Assembly (NCBI GenBank): GCA_029068555.1
Contig: JAIECJ010000197.1
Span: forward strand, 1-36,554
DNA length: 36,554 bases
Reading direction: 5' to 3'
Origin: Lachnospiraceae bacterium
GTDB taxonomy: Bacteria > Bacillota > Clostridia > Lachnospirales > Lachnospiraceae
Under the pieces are notes generated by a model. That model made no database searches. It was not told the DNA's origin and saw only the letters and a program-made list of their open reading frames with translations. Shown here in pieces: positions 1 to 7,491 of this stretch (position 1 is the first letter of the stretch; each line of letters starts with the position of its first letter). The translations under genes and the position numbers were made by a program.

Positions 1-6
1 AGATTC

Positions 7-149
7 GTTACTGTTCACACCTACGCCAAAGTAGTGGGAATCATGCGCCAAAATGCTTGCCTTTTAGCATTTTGTGTTCAAAATCTGTTATAATTCACAC
101 CTCAATAACTTATAAGCTGATGAAAACTGGCGTTGGTGTGAATTGTAAC
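7..149 (+). mobile_element. Family A MITE-like element, copy 1 (143 bp)
   Basis: This element is repeated almost exactly at 15584-15726 and 36326-36468, always 143 bp and in the same orientation. Its ends are imperfect inverted repeats: GTTACTGTTCACACC on the left and GGTGTGAATTGTAAC on the right. Inside is a perfect 9-bp hairpin, CAAAATGCT (49-57) with AGCATTTTG (66-74), and an extra TTCACACC at 94-101. It has no coding capacity, so it would have to be moved by a transposase elsewhere. A target duplication cannot be judged here because the window starts only six bases upstream. It lies just upstream of the NUDIX gene promoter. Confidence 0.85.
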
Positions 150-188
150 GCTTTTCTTATGTTTCCGATTATGAAAGGATAGTTTTTC

Positions 189-217
189 TTGTTAATTTAT
201 GCTTTCTCCCGTATAAT
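189..217 (+). promoter_or_regulatory. Sigma-A promoter of the NUDIX gene
   Basis: A -35 box TTGTTA (189-194) and a perfect -10 box TATAAT (212-217) are separated by exactly 17 bases. The start codon of the NUDIX gene follows about 75 bases downstream, with an AAGGAG ribosome site at 278-283. Confidence 0.75.
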
Positions 218-292
218 TATAATAGGGTTAAAAATTTTTATAATCATATAATCAGGATACAGTTCCTTAACAAAACAAAGGAGTCGGAACCA

Positions 293-853
293 ATGAAATT
301 TAAAGGCATTCAAAAAAGAGAAGAGGGAAAATTTATTACGCGCTATGATGTCGCATACCAGACTGTAGATAACAAGGAAAAAATTTACGAGATTATCAGC
401 CGAAACAGACAGCTTGACTCGGTAGAGGCGCTCAACGGGAGCGATCCCGACTCGGTTGTGATTATTGCGACAGACGAGAGCGGGGAGCGGCTGCTGGTTA
501 ACAGGGAATTCCGTCTGGCGGTCGGTGACTGGGTTTATAACTTCCCGGCAGGGCTGATTGATGCGGGTGAGGAGCCGGTTGAGAGTGCAAAGCGCGAGCT
601 GTGGGAGGAAACAGGGCTTGAGTTGTATGAGGTTGATGATTTTATCGGTCCAAGCTACAGCGCAGTAGGCTTTAGCAATGAGATTAATGTCTGTGTGGTT
701 GGAAAGGCGCGTGGAACCTTTCAACCAAGCACCTCCACGGTGGAGGAAATCGAACCGAACTGGTACACAAAGGCGGAGCTGAGAGAGCTGTTGAAAACAG
801 AACGATTTGCGGCGCGGACACAGGCGTACAGCTATTTGTGGAGCAGGATGTGA
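293..853 (+). CDS. NUDIX hydrolase, ADP-ribose pyrophosphatase type
   Basis: This 186-residue protein carries a complete NUDIX box at residues 87-109: G87, five residues, E93, seven residues, then R101-E-L-W-E-E-T-G-L109. The three box glutamates needed for Mg2+ binding are present. The beta-rich N-terminal part and the PAGLID segment leading into the box are typical of ADP-sugar pyrophosphatases (NudF/YqkG group), which cleave ADP-ribose to AMP and ribose 5-phosphate in the cytoplasm. The exact substrate is inferred from family resemblance. The start is fixed by AAGGAG ten bases upstream. It is a single-gene unit with its own promoter at 189-217 and a hairpin terminator at 896-927. Confidence 0.88.
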   Translation: MKFKGIQKREEGKFITRYDVAYQTVDNKEKIYEIISRNRQLDSVEALNGSDPDSVVIIATDESGERLLVNREFRLAVGDWVYNFPAGLIDAGEEPVESAKRELWEETGLELYEVDDFIGPSYSAVGFSNEINVCVVGKARGTFQPSTSTVEEIEPNWYTKAELRELLKTERFAARTQAYSYLWSRM

Positions 854-895
854 ATAGATAGAGAGAAATGAGAAAACTGTACATATTAAAAATAT

Positions 896-927
896 AAAAA
901 CTGACACTTTTCACGGTGTCAGTTTTT
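896..927. terminator. Bidirectional-type intrinsic terminator
   Basis: The stem CTGACAC (901-907) pairs perfectly with GTGTCAG (916-922) around an 8-base loop. Five A precede it and five T follow it, so it could work on either strand. It separates the NUDIX gene from pdxS. I see no convincing promoter between it and pdxS, so some read-through is possible. Confidence 0.82.
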
Positions 928-986
928 GCGTATGATGGACACATGCAATGCGCGTTGCGGCATATTTTGTTGTGGAGGAGAAGAAG

Positions 987-1862
987 ATGGATAATAAGAG
1001 ATATGAACTGAACAAGGAACTGGCACAAATGCTAAAAGGCGGTGTCATTATGGATGTGACAACTCCCGAACAGGCGCGGATTGCAGAGGAAGCGGGCGCG
1101 TGCGCGGTTATGGCGCTTGAGCGAATACCAGCTGACATCAGGGCAGCAGGCGGTGTTTCACGCATGAGTGACCCTAGGATGATTAAGGGCATTCAGGATG
1201 CTGTTTCCATTCCAGTGATGGCAAAATGCCGTATCGGGCATTTCGCGGAGGCGCAGATACTTGAGGCGATAGAGATTGACTACATTGACGAGAGCGAAGT
1301 GCTTTCGCCGGCGGATGACGTGTATCATATTGACAAGACGAAGTTCAAAGTACCTTTTGTGTGTGGTGCAAAGGATTTGGGTGAGGCGTTAAGGCGCATT
1401 AGCGAGGGGGCTTCCATGATACGCACAAAAGGAGAGCCGGGGACTGGCGACATAGTTCAGGCAGTCCGTCATATGCGGAGGATGAACCAGGAAATTGCAA
1501 GACTGACGTCCATGAGGGAGGATGAGCTTTATGATGCGGCAAAACAGCTTCAGGTGCCTTATGACTTGGTTAAATATGTCCATGAAAACGGAAAACTTCC
1601 AGTAGTGAATTTCGCGGCGGGCGGTGTGGCTACTCCGGCAGATGCGGCGCTTATGATGCAGCTTGGCGCGGAAGGTGTCTTTGTCGGTTCGGGCATTTTT
1701 AAATCGGGAAATCCGAAAAAGAGAGCGGCAGCCATTGTGAAGGCTGTCACAAACTTTAAGGACGCGAAGCTTTTGGCTGAGCTGTCAGAGGATTTGGGTG
1801 AGGCAATGGTCGGTATCAATGAGCAGGAAATTCAGCTTCTTATGGCTGAGCGGGGAAAATAG
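987..1862 (+). CDS. pdxS: Pyridoxal 5'-phosphate synthase lyase subunit PdxS
   Basis: This 291-residue TIM-barrel protein is the synthase subunit that makes PLP from ribose 5-phosphate, glyceraldehyde 3-phosphate and ammonia, working in a dodecamer with PdxT. Catalytic residues match the family: D23, K80 in MAKCRIGHF (the imine-forming lysine) and K148 in the [10 protein letters not shown] segment. The phosphate-binding [12 protein letters not shown] and [12 protein letters not shown] segments are intact. The frame stays open 13 codons further upstream, but the ATG at 987 has a strong GGAGGAG site and gives the usual family length. pdxT follows after 47 bases, so the two are an operon. Confidence 0.97.
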   Translation: MDNKRYELNKELAQMLKGGVIMDVTTPEQARIAEEAGACAVMALERIPADIRAAGGVSRMSDPRMIKGIQDAVSIPVMAKCRIGHFAEAQILEAIEIDYIDESEVLSPADDVYHIDKTKFKVPFVCGAKDLGEALRRISEGASMIRTKGEPGTGDIVQAVRHMRRMNQEIARLTSMREDELYDAAKQLQVPYDLVKYVHENGKLPVVNFAAGGVATPADAALMMQLGAEGVFVGSGIFKSGNPKKRAAAIVKAVTNFKDAKLLAELSEDLGEAMVGINEQEIQLLMAERGK

Positions 1863-1909
1863 GATTTGTGCAATGGCAGCAGCCCGTGGCGGATGGAAAG
1901 GAGAGTCAA

Positions 1910-2485
1910 ATGAAAATAGCGGTTCTTGCGGTGCAGGGCGCATTTATGGAACATGAAAAAATGCTTGCACAGCTTGGGATAGAGAGTTTAGAAATCAGGC
2001 AAAGAAAGGATTTGGGTCAGGATTTTGACGGGCTGATACTGCCTGGCGGTGAAAGTACCGTGATGGGCAAGCTTCTGCGGGAGCTTGACCTGTTAGAACC
2101 GCTGAAAGCGAAAATAGCGGATGGACTTCCAGTGCTTGGAACCTGTGCCGGGCTGATTCTGCTGGCGGAGAAATTGTCAAACGATGATAACGTTTACTTT
2201 GGGACGCTGCCTGTTACTGTGAAGAGAAATGCGTACGGGCGGCAGCTTGGAAGTTTTTTTACCAATGCCAAGGTGAAAGGAGTCGGAGAAATTCCAATGG
2301 CATTTATCCGGGCGCCGTACATAGAGGCCGTGGGCAGCGGCGCGGAAGTGATCGCGGAGGTGGATGGAAATATCGTGGGAGTCAGATACGGCAGTCAGAT
2401 AGGGATTTCGTTCCATCCCGAAGTGACAGACAGCCTGCGTTTTCACAAATATTTTGCGGACTTGGTGACGGCGTTTTTACAGTAA
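1910..2485 (+). CDS. pdxT: Pyridoxal 5'-phosphate synthase glutaminase subunit PdxT
   Basis: This 191-residue class I glutamine amidotransferase supplies ammonia to PdxS. The triad is visible: nucleophile C79 in LGTCAGLILL, and H169 and E171 in SFHPEVTD. The LPGGEST oxyanion-strand motif is at residues 44-50. The ATG at 1910 follows an AAAGGAGAG site; an in-frame ATG at 1868 lacks such a site and would add 14 unrelated residues. The last nine bases overlap the tail of the convergent kinase gene on the other strand. Confidence 0.97.
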   Translation: MKIAVLAVQGAFMEHEKMLAQLGIESLEIRQRKDLGQDFDGLILPGGESTVMGKLLRELDLLEPLKAKIADGLPVLGTCAGLILLAEKLSNDDNVYFGTLPVTVKRNAYGRQLGSFFTNAKVKGVGEIPMAFIRAPYIEAVGSGAEVIAEVDGNIVGVRYGSQIGISFHPEVTDSLRFHKYFADLVTAFLQ

Positions 2486-3325
2486 TAAACTCAGATATTT
2501 TTCAAAAGGAATGCCATGAACCCCCGGAATATTGTTTTGGGACGCCTCCTCTATGGCTGGGCGCAGAAAACGGACTGCTTTTTTCAGGGATTCTTCCGCG
2601 CCAAGTCCCCCGATCATGCTTCCCGCGATGACGGAAGCTGTCAAATCGCCGGTGCCAGAGAAATTTTTTCCCGTATATGGCATTTCGAGATAATAAGCGG
2701 AGTCCGGAGTGACAGCGAGATTCCCCATATAGTTCTGTTTGGGCAGGCGGCGTATAATACCTGTCACAATAACAGTCTGGCTTCCATACGCTTTCTTCAT
2801 CAGACTGCGCGCAGTGTCTTCTATATATTGGACATAGTCAGCAGCATCGCAGTGGTCTGTCAGCTTTTCGTAGTCGGCGTCGGCGAGGAGGCAGAGCTCT
2901 GTCAGGTTGGGCGTGATGACACTGGCACGTCTGGTCAGTTCTTTCATGCCATTGAGAAGCTCCTGAGTAAAGATGCATATGCGCTCCCCGTTATCTCCCA
3001 TGACAGGGTCGGCCAGGTAGAGTGTATCTGCGGTATGGAACTTCTCAAGAAAATAAAGGACATTATGCATCTGTGCAGCGCTTCCAAGGTAGCCGGAATA
3101 GATGCCGTCAAACTGGATGTGCATCTTCTCCCACTCGTCTGTGAAGCGGTTCATCTTGTCTGTATAATCATCATAAAAGTAGCTTTGAAACCCTGTCTGT
3201 GCCGAGAGAATTGCGGTGGGCAGCGGGCATGCCTGTATTCCGAGAACAGAAATGACAGGAATTGCCGCTGTCAGTGAGCATTTGCCAAAGCCGGACAGGT
3301 CGTTGATCAGGGCTATTTTTTTCAT
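2477..3325 (-). CDS. Pyridoxal/pyridoxamine kinase (PdxK/PdxY-like)
   Basis: This 282-residue ribokinase-fold enzyme phosphorylates B6 vitamers (pyridoxal, pyridoxamine, pyridoxine) and so provides the salvage arm next to the de novo genes pdxS-pdxT. The N-terminal NDLSGFGKCSLTAAIPV segment, DPVMGD at 106-111, TPNLTE and the anion-hole GTGD with the catalytic base D227 are all present. The start at 3325 has AGGAAAGGA about eight bases upstream; a longer frame to 3361 has no such site. The gene is convergent with pdxT and their 3' ends overlap by nine bases. No hairpin terminator lies between them. Upstream it diverges from the ferritin-like gene. Whether it is PdxK or PdxY in the strict sense cannot be decided here. 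Confidence 0.9.
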   Translation of the reverse strand: MKKIALINDLSGFGKCSLTAAIPVISVLGIQACPLPTAILSAQTGFQSYFYDDYTDKMNRFTDEWEKMHIQFDGIYSGYLGSAAQMHNVLYFLEKFHTADTLYLADPVMGDNGERICIFTQELLNGMKELTRRASVITPNLTELCLLADADYEKLTDHCDAADYVQYIEDTARSLMKKAYGSQTVIVTGIIRRLPKQNYMGNLAVTPDSAYYLEMPYTGKNFSGTGDLTASVIAGSMIGGLGAEESLKKAVRFLRPAIEEASQNNIPGVHGIPFEKYLSLLL

Positions 3326-3456
3326 GGTCTGATATCCTTTCCTGAATATTTCGTATACCATTATAAATGATTATCTGTAAAAAGTATACATTGATGCGCC
3401 TGTTTTTTAATATATTGGGTATTGAGAACCGTGATGGTAAATTGAGGTATATATTT

Positions 3457-4005
3457 ATGGAAAGCTGTGAAAAAAAGATTGTGAGCGGGTGTGATTTTTC
3501 CGGCGTGAAACCTGCAGTGATGGATTTGCCCTATCCGCCAGTGCAGGTGCGGGAACAAAACCAGAATTATGCAGATCTCATCAGCATCAGCTACGCTGGC
3601 ATGGTGTCTGAAATGTCTGCCACTTTGCAGTACATCAATAATGAAAACCGCATATTTCACCAAAAATGCCAGATGGGAAAGGCATTTCTCGGAATGGCAA
3701 TGGCGGAAATGATGCATATGCAAATGCTTGGACAGCTGATATGTCTGCTGGGCGGGAGTGTCAGCTATACTGCGAGACAGCAGGGCGGACGGCAGTGGAT
3801 GTGGTCACCGCAATGTCTGACGCTTCCTGAAAAGTTTGGGGATATGCTGCAGGTAGATCTGGAGAGTGAGCAGGCGGCAATCAACCAGTACAGTATGCAT
3901 ATCAGAAAGATTCAGGATGACTATGTGAACGCTGTGCTCAACAGGATTATACAGGATGAGCAGTACCATATCATGATGCTGCGATCGATGATGGATACGC
4001 TTTAG
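3457..4005 (+). CDS. Ferritin-like / CotJC-like di-metal protein
   Basis: This is a four-helix ferritin-like protein of about 182 residues, of the clostridial type that begins with a PYPPVQV segment and continues YAGMVSEMSA. The four expected metal ligands and ExxH pairs are visible: E in VSEMSATLQY, E and H in AEMMHMQMLG, E in ESEQAAINQY, and E and H in DEQYHIMML. Family members are annotated as Mn-catalase-like or bacterioferritin-like proteins, sometimes linked to spores or oxidative stress; the reaction here is not known. The ATG at 3457 has GAGG nine bases upstream. The frame is open back to 3367, but that extension lacks family character. It diverges from the B6 kinase gene. Confidence 0.78.
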   Translation: MESCEKKIVSGCDFSGVKPAVMDLPYPPVQVREQNQNYADLISISYAGMVSEMSATLQYINNENRIFHQKCQMGKAFLGMAMAEMMHMQMLGQLICLLGGSVSYTARQQGGRQWMWSPQCLTLPEKFGDMLQVDLESEQAAINQYSMHIRKIQDDYVNAVLNRIIQDEQYHIMMLRSMMDTL

Positions 4006-4024
4006 AAATGAAACAAAATATTAC

Positions 4025-4053
4025 TTGGAAAAGCAGTGAAAATGTGATATTAT
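4025..4053 (+). promoter_or_regulatory. Promoter for the ttcA-larE fusion gene
   Basis: TTGGAA (4025-4030) and TATTAT (4048-4053) are separated by 17 bases. The next start codon is at 4320. If this promoter is used, the transcript has a leader of roughly 260 bases that includes the hairpin at 4088-4114 and a complete MITE. Confidence 0.6.
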
Positions 4054-4087
4054 GATAAAGAATATATGTTCATATTCATTAAGACAG

Positions 4088-4114
4088 AGGACTTTGCACT
4101 TGCTGCAAAGTCCT
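4088..4114 (+). promoter_or_regulatory. Strong 11-bp hairpin in a leader
   Basis: AGGACTTTGCA (4088-4098) pairs perfectly with TGCAAAGTCCT (4104-4114) around a five-base loop. No T tract follows, so it is not a classic terminator. It abuts the left end of the family B element. It may be an attenuator, a factor-dependent terminator of the ferritin-like gene, or part of an older repeat. Confidence 0.5.
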
Positions 4115-4278
4115 AGAGTGTGTTTGAAAAATCATTCCTACCACCTGCACGCCCCACTTTGCGTGATATTTGCACCAAATTCAGTCAACATAGCCCGCTA
4201 TGCCTCCTTCATTTGGCACAAATCTCCCACAAATTGTGACGCACATCTGGCAGAAAGCATTTTTCAAACACGCTCTAG
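4113..4278 (+). mobile_element. Family B MITE-like element (about 166 bp with TA flanks)
   Basis: The ends are long imperfect inverted repeats of roughly 60 bases. The left end reads CTAGAGTGTGTTTGAAAAAT and the reverse complement of the right end reads CTAGAGCGTGTTTGAAAAAT. Both ends sit next to TA, which would fit a TA target duplication as made by IS630/mariner-type transposases; that assignment is an inference. There is no transposase gene inside. An open frame running through it (4052-4303) is considered accidental. A second copy starts at 36479. Insertion here placed the element in the leader of the downstream gene. Confidence 0.78.
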
Positions 4279-4293
4279 AGCGTGTCTGAAAAA
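4260..4293. repeat. 34-bp palindrome where two family B ends meet
   Basis: The right end of the family B element runs directly into a second, outward-facing copy of the family B end sequence (AGAGCGTGTCTGAAAAA). Together they form two 17-base arms with one mismatch. It lies just upstream of the AGAGGTGA ribosome site (4302-4309) of the fusion gene, so the RNA could fold into a strong hairpin next to the initiation region. Confidence 0.65.
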
Positions 4294-4319
4294 GAGATTA
4301 TAGAGGTGATTATACTGAT

Positions 4320-6086
4320 ATGGCATATGCGTCGGAAAATGACAAGGACTATCTGGAGATAGAGCAGGACTTGCGCAAGAAATACCGGAAAAATCTCTGG
4401 TGCAAATTTACCAGGGCAATACGCGAGTATGATATGGTTCAGGAGGGGGACAGGATTGCAGTCTGTATCTCGGGCGGTAAGGATTCCATGCTGATGGCAA
4501 AACTGTTTCAGGAACTGAAAAGACATAACAAATTTGATTTTGATGTGAAATTTCTGGTTATGGATCCCGGATACAAGCCGGAGAACAGGCAGTTGATTGA
4601 AAGCAACGCAAGGCGACTGAATGTACCGCTGACCATTTTTGAGTCTGATATTTTTGAGTCGGTCTTTCATATAGAAAATTCGCCCTGTTACCTGTGTGCA
4701 AGGATGCGGCGCGGATATCTGTACAGCAAGGCAAGGGAACTTGGATGCAATAAGATTGCGCTGGGGCACCATTTTGATGATGTCATCGAGACGATTCTGA
4801 TGGGAATGTTGTATGGGGCGCAGGTGCAGACCATGATGCCAAAGCTCCACAGTACGAATTTTGAGGGAATGGAACTGATTCGACCGATGTATCTGATCCG
4901 GGAGGAGCACATCAAGGCATGGCGGGATTACAATAACCTGCGTTTTTTGCAGTGTGCATGCAGATTTACAGAGAACAGTACCTTTCAGGGAGACTTGGAA
5001 AACACTTCAAAACGCAAGGAAATCAAACAGCTGATACGCCAATTGAGGCAGATTAACCCGTTTGTTGAAAATAATATTTTTAAAAGTGTTGAAAATGTAA
5101 ATCTGAGTACTATAATAGCATATAAGCAGGATGGCGTGCGGCACCATTTTCTGGATGATTATGAATTGTCAGAAAATAAAATGATGCAGGGAGATATGCA
5201 GCAGGAGACGTGTCAGGACAGCGCAGTACAGAGGGCGCGGCAGTTCGGCAGAGCTGATACTGTACGGGACGAACAAGATTCAAAAGAGGAAAAACTTGCG
5301 CAGTTAAAAGCGGAGCTGCAAAAGCTTGGCAGTGTGGCAGTGGCTTTTTCGGGAGGGGTTGATTCAACTTTTCTTTTAAAGGTGGCGCATGATACGCTCG
5401 GGGATAAGGCAGTCGCAGTTACTGCAAAATCCTGCGTGTTTCCAGACAGGGAATCTGATGAGGCGGAGGCATTTTGCAAACGTGAAAATATCACACAGTA
5501 CATCTGTGAGACGGACGAGCTTGGAATCAGCGGCTTTTCTGAAAATCCGCCGAATCGCTGTTACCTGTGTAAGAAGGAACTTTTGAAAGGAATCGAAAAA
5601 ATAGCGCAGGCGCAGGGAATCATGCATGTTATAGAAGGCTCCAACATGGATGACCTGGGCGACTATCGCCCCGGAATGCAGGCGATAACGGAGCTTGGCA
5701 TCAAAAGTCCGCTCTGGGAGGTGGGGCTGTATAAACAGGAGATACGGGATTTGTCAGAAAAATATCATCTTCCGACATGGGATAAGCCATCATATGCCTG
5801 TCTTGCGTCACGCTTTGCGTATGGAGAGACAATCACATCAGATAAGCTTTGCATGGTCGAGCGGGCAGAGCAGCTTCTGCTGGACAAGGGGCTGCGGCAG
5901 ATGCGCGTCCGCATACATGGCACGCTTGCGCGGATTGAGGTGCCTTTGGCTGATTTTGGGCGTGTGATGCAGGAGGATGTCCGAAACGAAATCACGACGA
6001 AATTTAAGGAATACGGTTTCAGTTATGTGACTTTTGACCTACAGGGTTATCGCACAGGGAGCGCAAACGAGGTATTAAAGCAATGA
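4320..6086 (+). CDS. Fusion of TtcA-like tRNA thiolase and LarE-like sulfur transferase
   Basis: The 588-residue protein has two PP-loop ATP-pyrophosphatase domains. Residues 1-285 resemble TtcA, which makes 2-thiocytidine in tRNA: SGGKDS at 51-56, C123-x-x-C126, GHHFDDVIET at 149-158 and a CAC pair C212/C214, matching the C-x-x-C plus distant Cys that hold a [4Fe-4S] cluster in E. coli TtcA. Residues 322-588 resemble LarE, the sulfur transferase for the nickel-pincer cofactor: SGGVDS at 344-349, C414-x-x-C417 and C494 in the YACLASRF segment. Three cysteines fit the cluster-type LarE rather than the sacrificial single-cysteine type. Residues about 286-321 form a polar linker. No larB or larC is nearby. 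The gene overlaps tcdA by four bases (ATGA). Confidence 0.85.
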   Translation: MAYASENDKDYLEIEQDLRKKYRKNLWCKFTRAIREYDMVQEGDRIAVCISGGKDSMLMAKLFQELKRHNKFDFDVKFLVMDPGYKPENRQLIESNARRLNVPLTIFESDIFESVFHIENSPCYLCARMRRGYLYSKARELGCNKIALGHHFDDVIETILMGMLYGAQVQTMMPKLHSTNFEGMELIRPMYLIREEHIKAWRDYNNLRFLQCACRFTENSTFQGDLENTSKRKEIKQLIRQLRQINPFVENNIFKSVENVNLSTIIAYKQDGVRHHFLDDYELSENKMMQGDMQQETCQDSAVQRARQFGRADTVRDEQDSKEEKLAQLKAELQKLGSVAVAFSGGVDSTFLLKVAHDTLGDKAVAVTAKSCVFPDRESDEAEAFCKRENITQYICETDELGISGFSENPPNRCYLCKKELLKGIEKIAQAQGIMHVIEGSNMDDLGDYRPGMQAITELGIKSPLWEVGLYKQEIRDLSEKYHLPTWDKPSYACLASRFAYGETITSDKLCMVERAEQLLLDKGLRQMRVRIHGTLARIEVPLADFGRVMQEDVRNEITTKFKEYGFSYVTFDLQGYRTGSANEVLKQ

Positions 6087-6790
6087 ATCAATTTGCAAGA
6101 ACAGAACTTTTGGTGGGGGCTGCAGGGATCGAAAAACTCAAAAATGCCCGTGTTGCCGTATTTGGAATTGGCGGTGTGGGTGGTTATGTGGTGGAGGCGC
6201 TTGCGCGCAGCGGTGTCGGGACACTGGACTTGATTGACAATGACAGGGTAAGTCTGACCAACCTCAACCGCCAGATTATCGCGACACACAGTGCGATCGG
6301 AGAGTACAAAGTGGATGTGGCGAAAAGACGGATATTAGATATTAATCCGGCGGCATCGGTTTATACATACAGGACCTTTTTTCTGCCTGAAACGATGTCG
6401 GAATTTGATTTTTCTGCGTTTGATTATGTAGTGGATGCGATTGATACTGTGACAGGGAAAATCCAGCTTGTCATGGAGGCGGACAGACTGCGAACGCCGG
6501 TTATCAGCTGCATGGGAGCAGGAAACAAGATGGATCCGACAGCCTTTGAGGTTTCGGACATTTATCAGACAAGCGTATGTCCGCTGGCGAAAGTGATGCG
6601 CCGCGAACTGAAAAACAGGGGAATCAGGAAACTTAAGGTTGTCTATTCTAAGGAGATTCCTATCACAAAAACGCAGCCGCCTGGGAGTAATGCCTTTGTA
6701 CCGTCCGTCGCCGGATTAATTATGGCGGGTGAGGTGGTAAAGGATTTGTTAGCTGGTGGGGAAGCTGTTTCTGGCAGGAGGGAGAATTAG
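6083..6790 (+). CDS. tcdA: tRNA threonylcarbamoyladenosine dehydratase TcdA (CsdL), E1/ThiF-like
   Basis: This 235-residue E1-like protein has the nucleotide-binding FGIGGVGGYV (residues 27-36), the acidic strand DLIDNDRVSLTNLNRQ, the AIDTVTGK segment and the family tail KTQPPGSNAFVPSVAGL. TcdA uses ATP to cyclise the t6A base of tRNA. The start codon overlaps the stop of the ttcA-larE fusion (ATGA), so translation is probably coupled. This places two predicted tRNA-modification activities in one operon. Other ThiF-family roles such as sulfur carrier activation are less likely, given the overall match to TcdA. Confidence 0.87.
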   Translation: MNQFARTELLVGAAGIEKLKNARVAVFGIGGVGGYVVEALARSGVGTLDLIDNDRVSLTNLNRQIIATHSAIGEYKVDVAKRRILDINPAASVYTYRTFFLPETMSEFDFSAFDYVVDAIDTVTGKIQLVMEADRLRTPVISCMGAGNKMDPTAFEVSDIYQTSVCPLAKVMRRELKNRGIRKLKVVYSKEIPITKTQPPGSNAFVPSVAGLIMAGEVVKDLLAGGEAVSGRREN

Positions 6791-6795
6791 CGTTT

Positions 6796-7476
6796 ATGGC
6801 ATATGAAAAGCTGCTCAATGAAATTTATGCGGTGGTGTCTTTAAAGTATCTCTGGCGGGAGTACCAGCCGTCTTTTATAAAGAGCGAGTCACCAGACTGG
6901 ATAAATGAAACCATGGATTTGGGACTGGAGGTAAGTCAGGCGCTTTTACCTGATGACGGACAGACAAAGAGTTTTATTGACCAGTATCTGGGCTGTTTGA
7001 AGGAGGAACTTCCGCCAGCTGCAATAGAGCGTTATGGGGAGCGGCTGAATTTTTATAACGGCAGATTCTGGGCAGTCCTGCCCGACGATATGGAAAATCA
7101 GAACTATCTGTTTAAGGCAAAATACAGGTTCGACAAAAAACTCGAAAAGCTGAACACAAGTTACCAGCAGAGACGGCACAACGGACTTTATCTCTTTCTG
7201 CATCCCTCAGGCGGGAGCGACATTGATACGAGGGATTTGTTTGAATATATGGGTGCGCGTCAGAAACACTGTGCACAGCATTTTGACTGGGTATTTTTGA
7301 ACTGTGAAAAGGTAATCTATGTATGTAATTATATGGAAGGTACGATAGAGTCAATTGTACTTCCACAGAATTCCGCAGATTTTCTGAATACGGAGGCTGA
7401 GTATCTGCGGTATTGCAGGGACTGGGCGGATGGTGTGCCGCTTGATGAGGAGAATGGCTCAACAGAGAACAATTAG
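6796..7476 (+). CDS. Hypothetical protein, 226 residues
   Basis: I do not recognise a family. The protein is soluble, with no signal peptide or membrane segment, and is rich in Trp and Tyr. It begins MAYEKLLNEIYAVV and ends in a polar tail. The frame is clearly coding: it has GGAGGGAG ten bases upstream, starts five bases after tcdA stops, and ends 15 bases before the GH27 gene, with codon use like its neighbours. It is probably in the same transcript as the ttcA-larE fusion and tcdA. Its function is unknown. Confidence 0.75.
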   Translation: MAYEKLLNEIYAVVSLKYLWREYQPSFIKSESPDWINETMDLGLEVSQALLPDDGQTKSFIDQYLGCLKEELPPAAIERYGERLNFYNGRFWAVLPDDMENQNYLFKAKYRFDKKLEKLNTSYQQRRHNGLYLFLHPSGGSDIDTRDLFEYMGARQKHCAQHFDWVFLNCEKVIYVCNYMEGTIESIVLPQNSADFLNTEAEYLRYCRDWADGVPLDEENGSTENN

Positions 7477-7491
7477 GAAAGGAAGATTCAC

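Noticed and set aside
948-986. Upstream start for pdxS at 948
   Set aside because: It would add 13 residues not found in PdxS; the GGAGGAG site and family length point to 987.
2516-3277. A 253-codon frame on the + strand opposite the B6 kinase gene
   Set aside because: The complementary strand encodes a clear ribokinase-fold enzyme with catalytic motifs; this frame is its shadow.
4052-4303. An 83-codon open frame through the family B element
   Set aside because: It consists mostly of MITE sequence, has no ribosome site and its product has no protein-like pattern.
5170-5310. Idea that the ttcA-larE fusion arises from a frameshift or lost stop
   Set aside because: The frame runs cleanly through a polar linker and no ribosome site precedes a separate LarE start, but re-sequencing would be the proper test.
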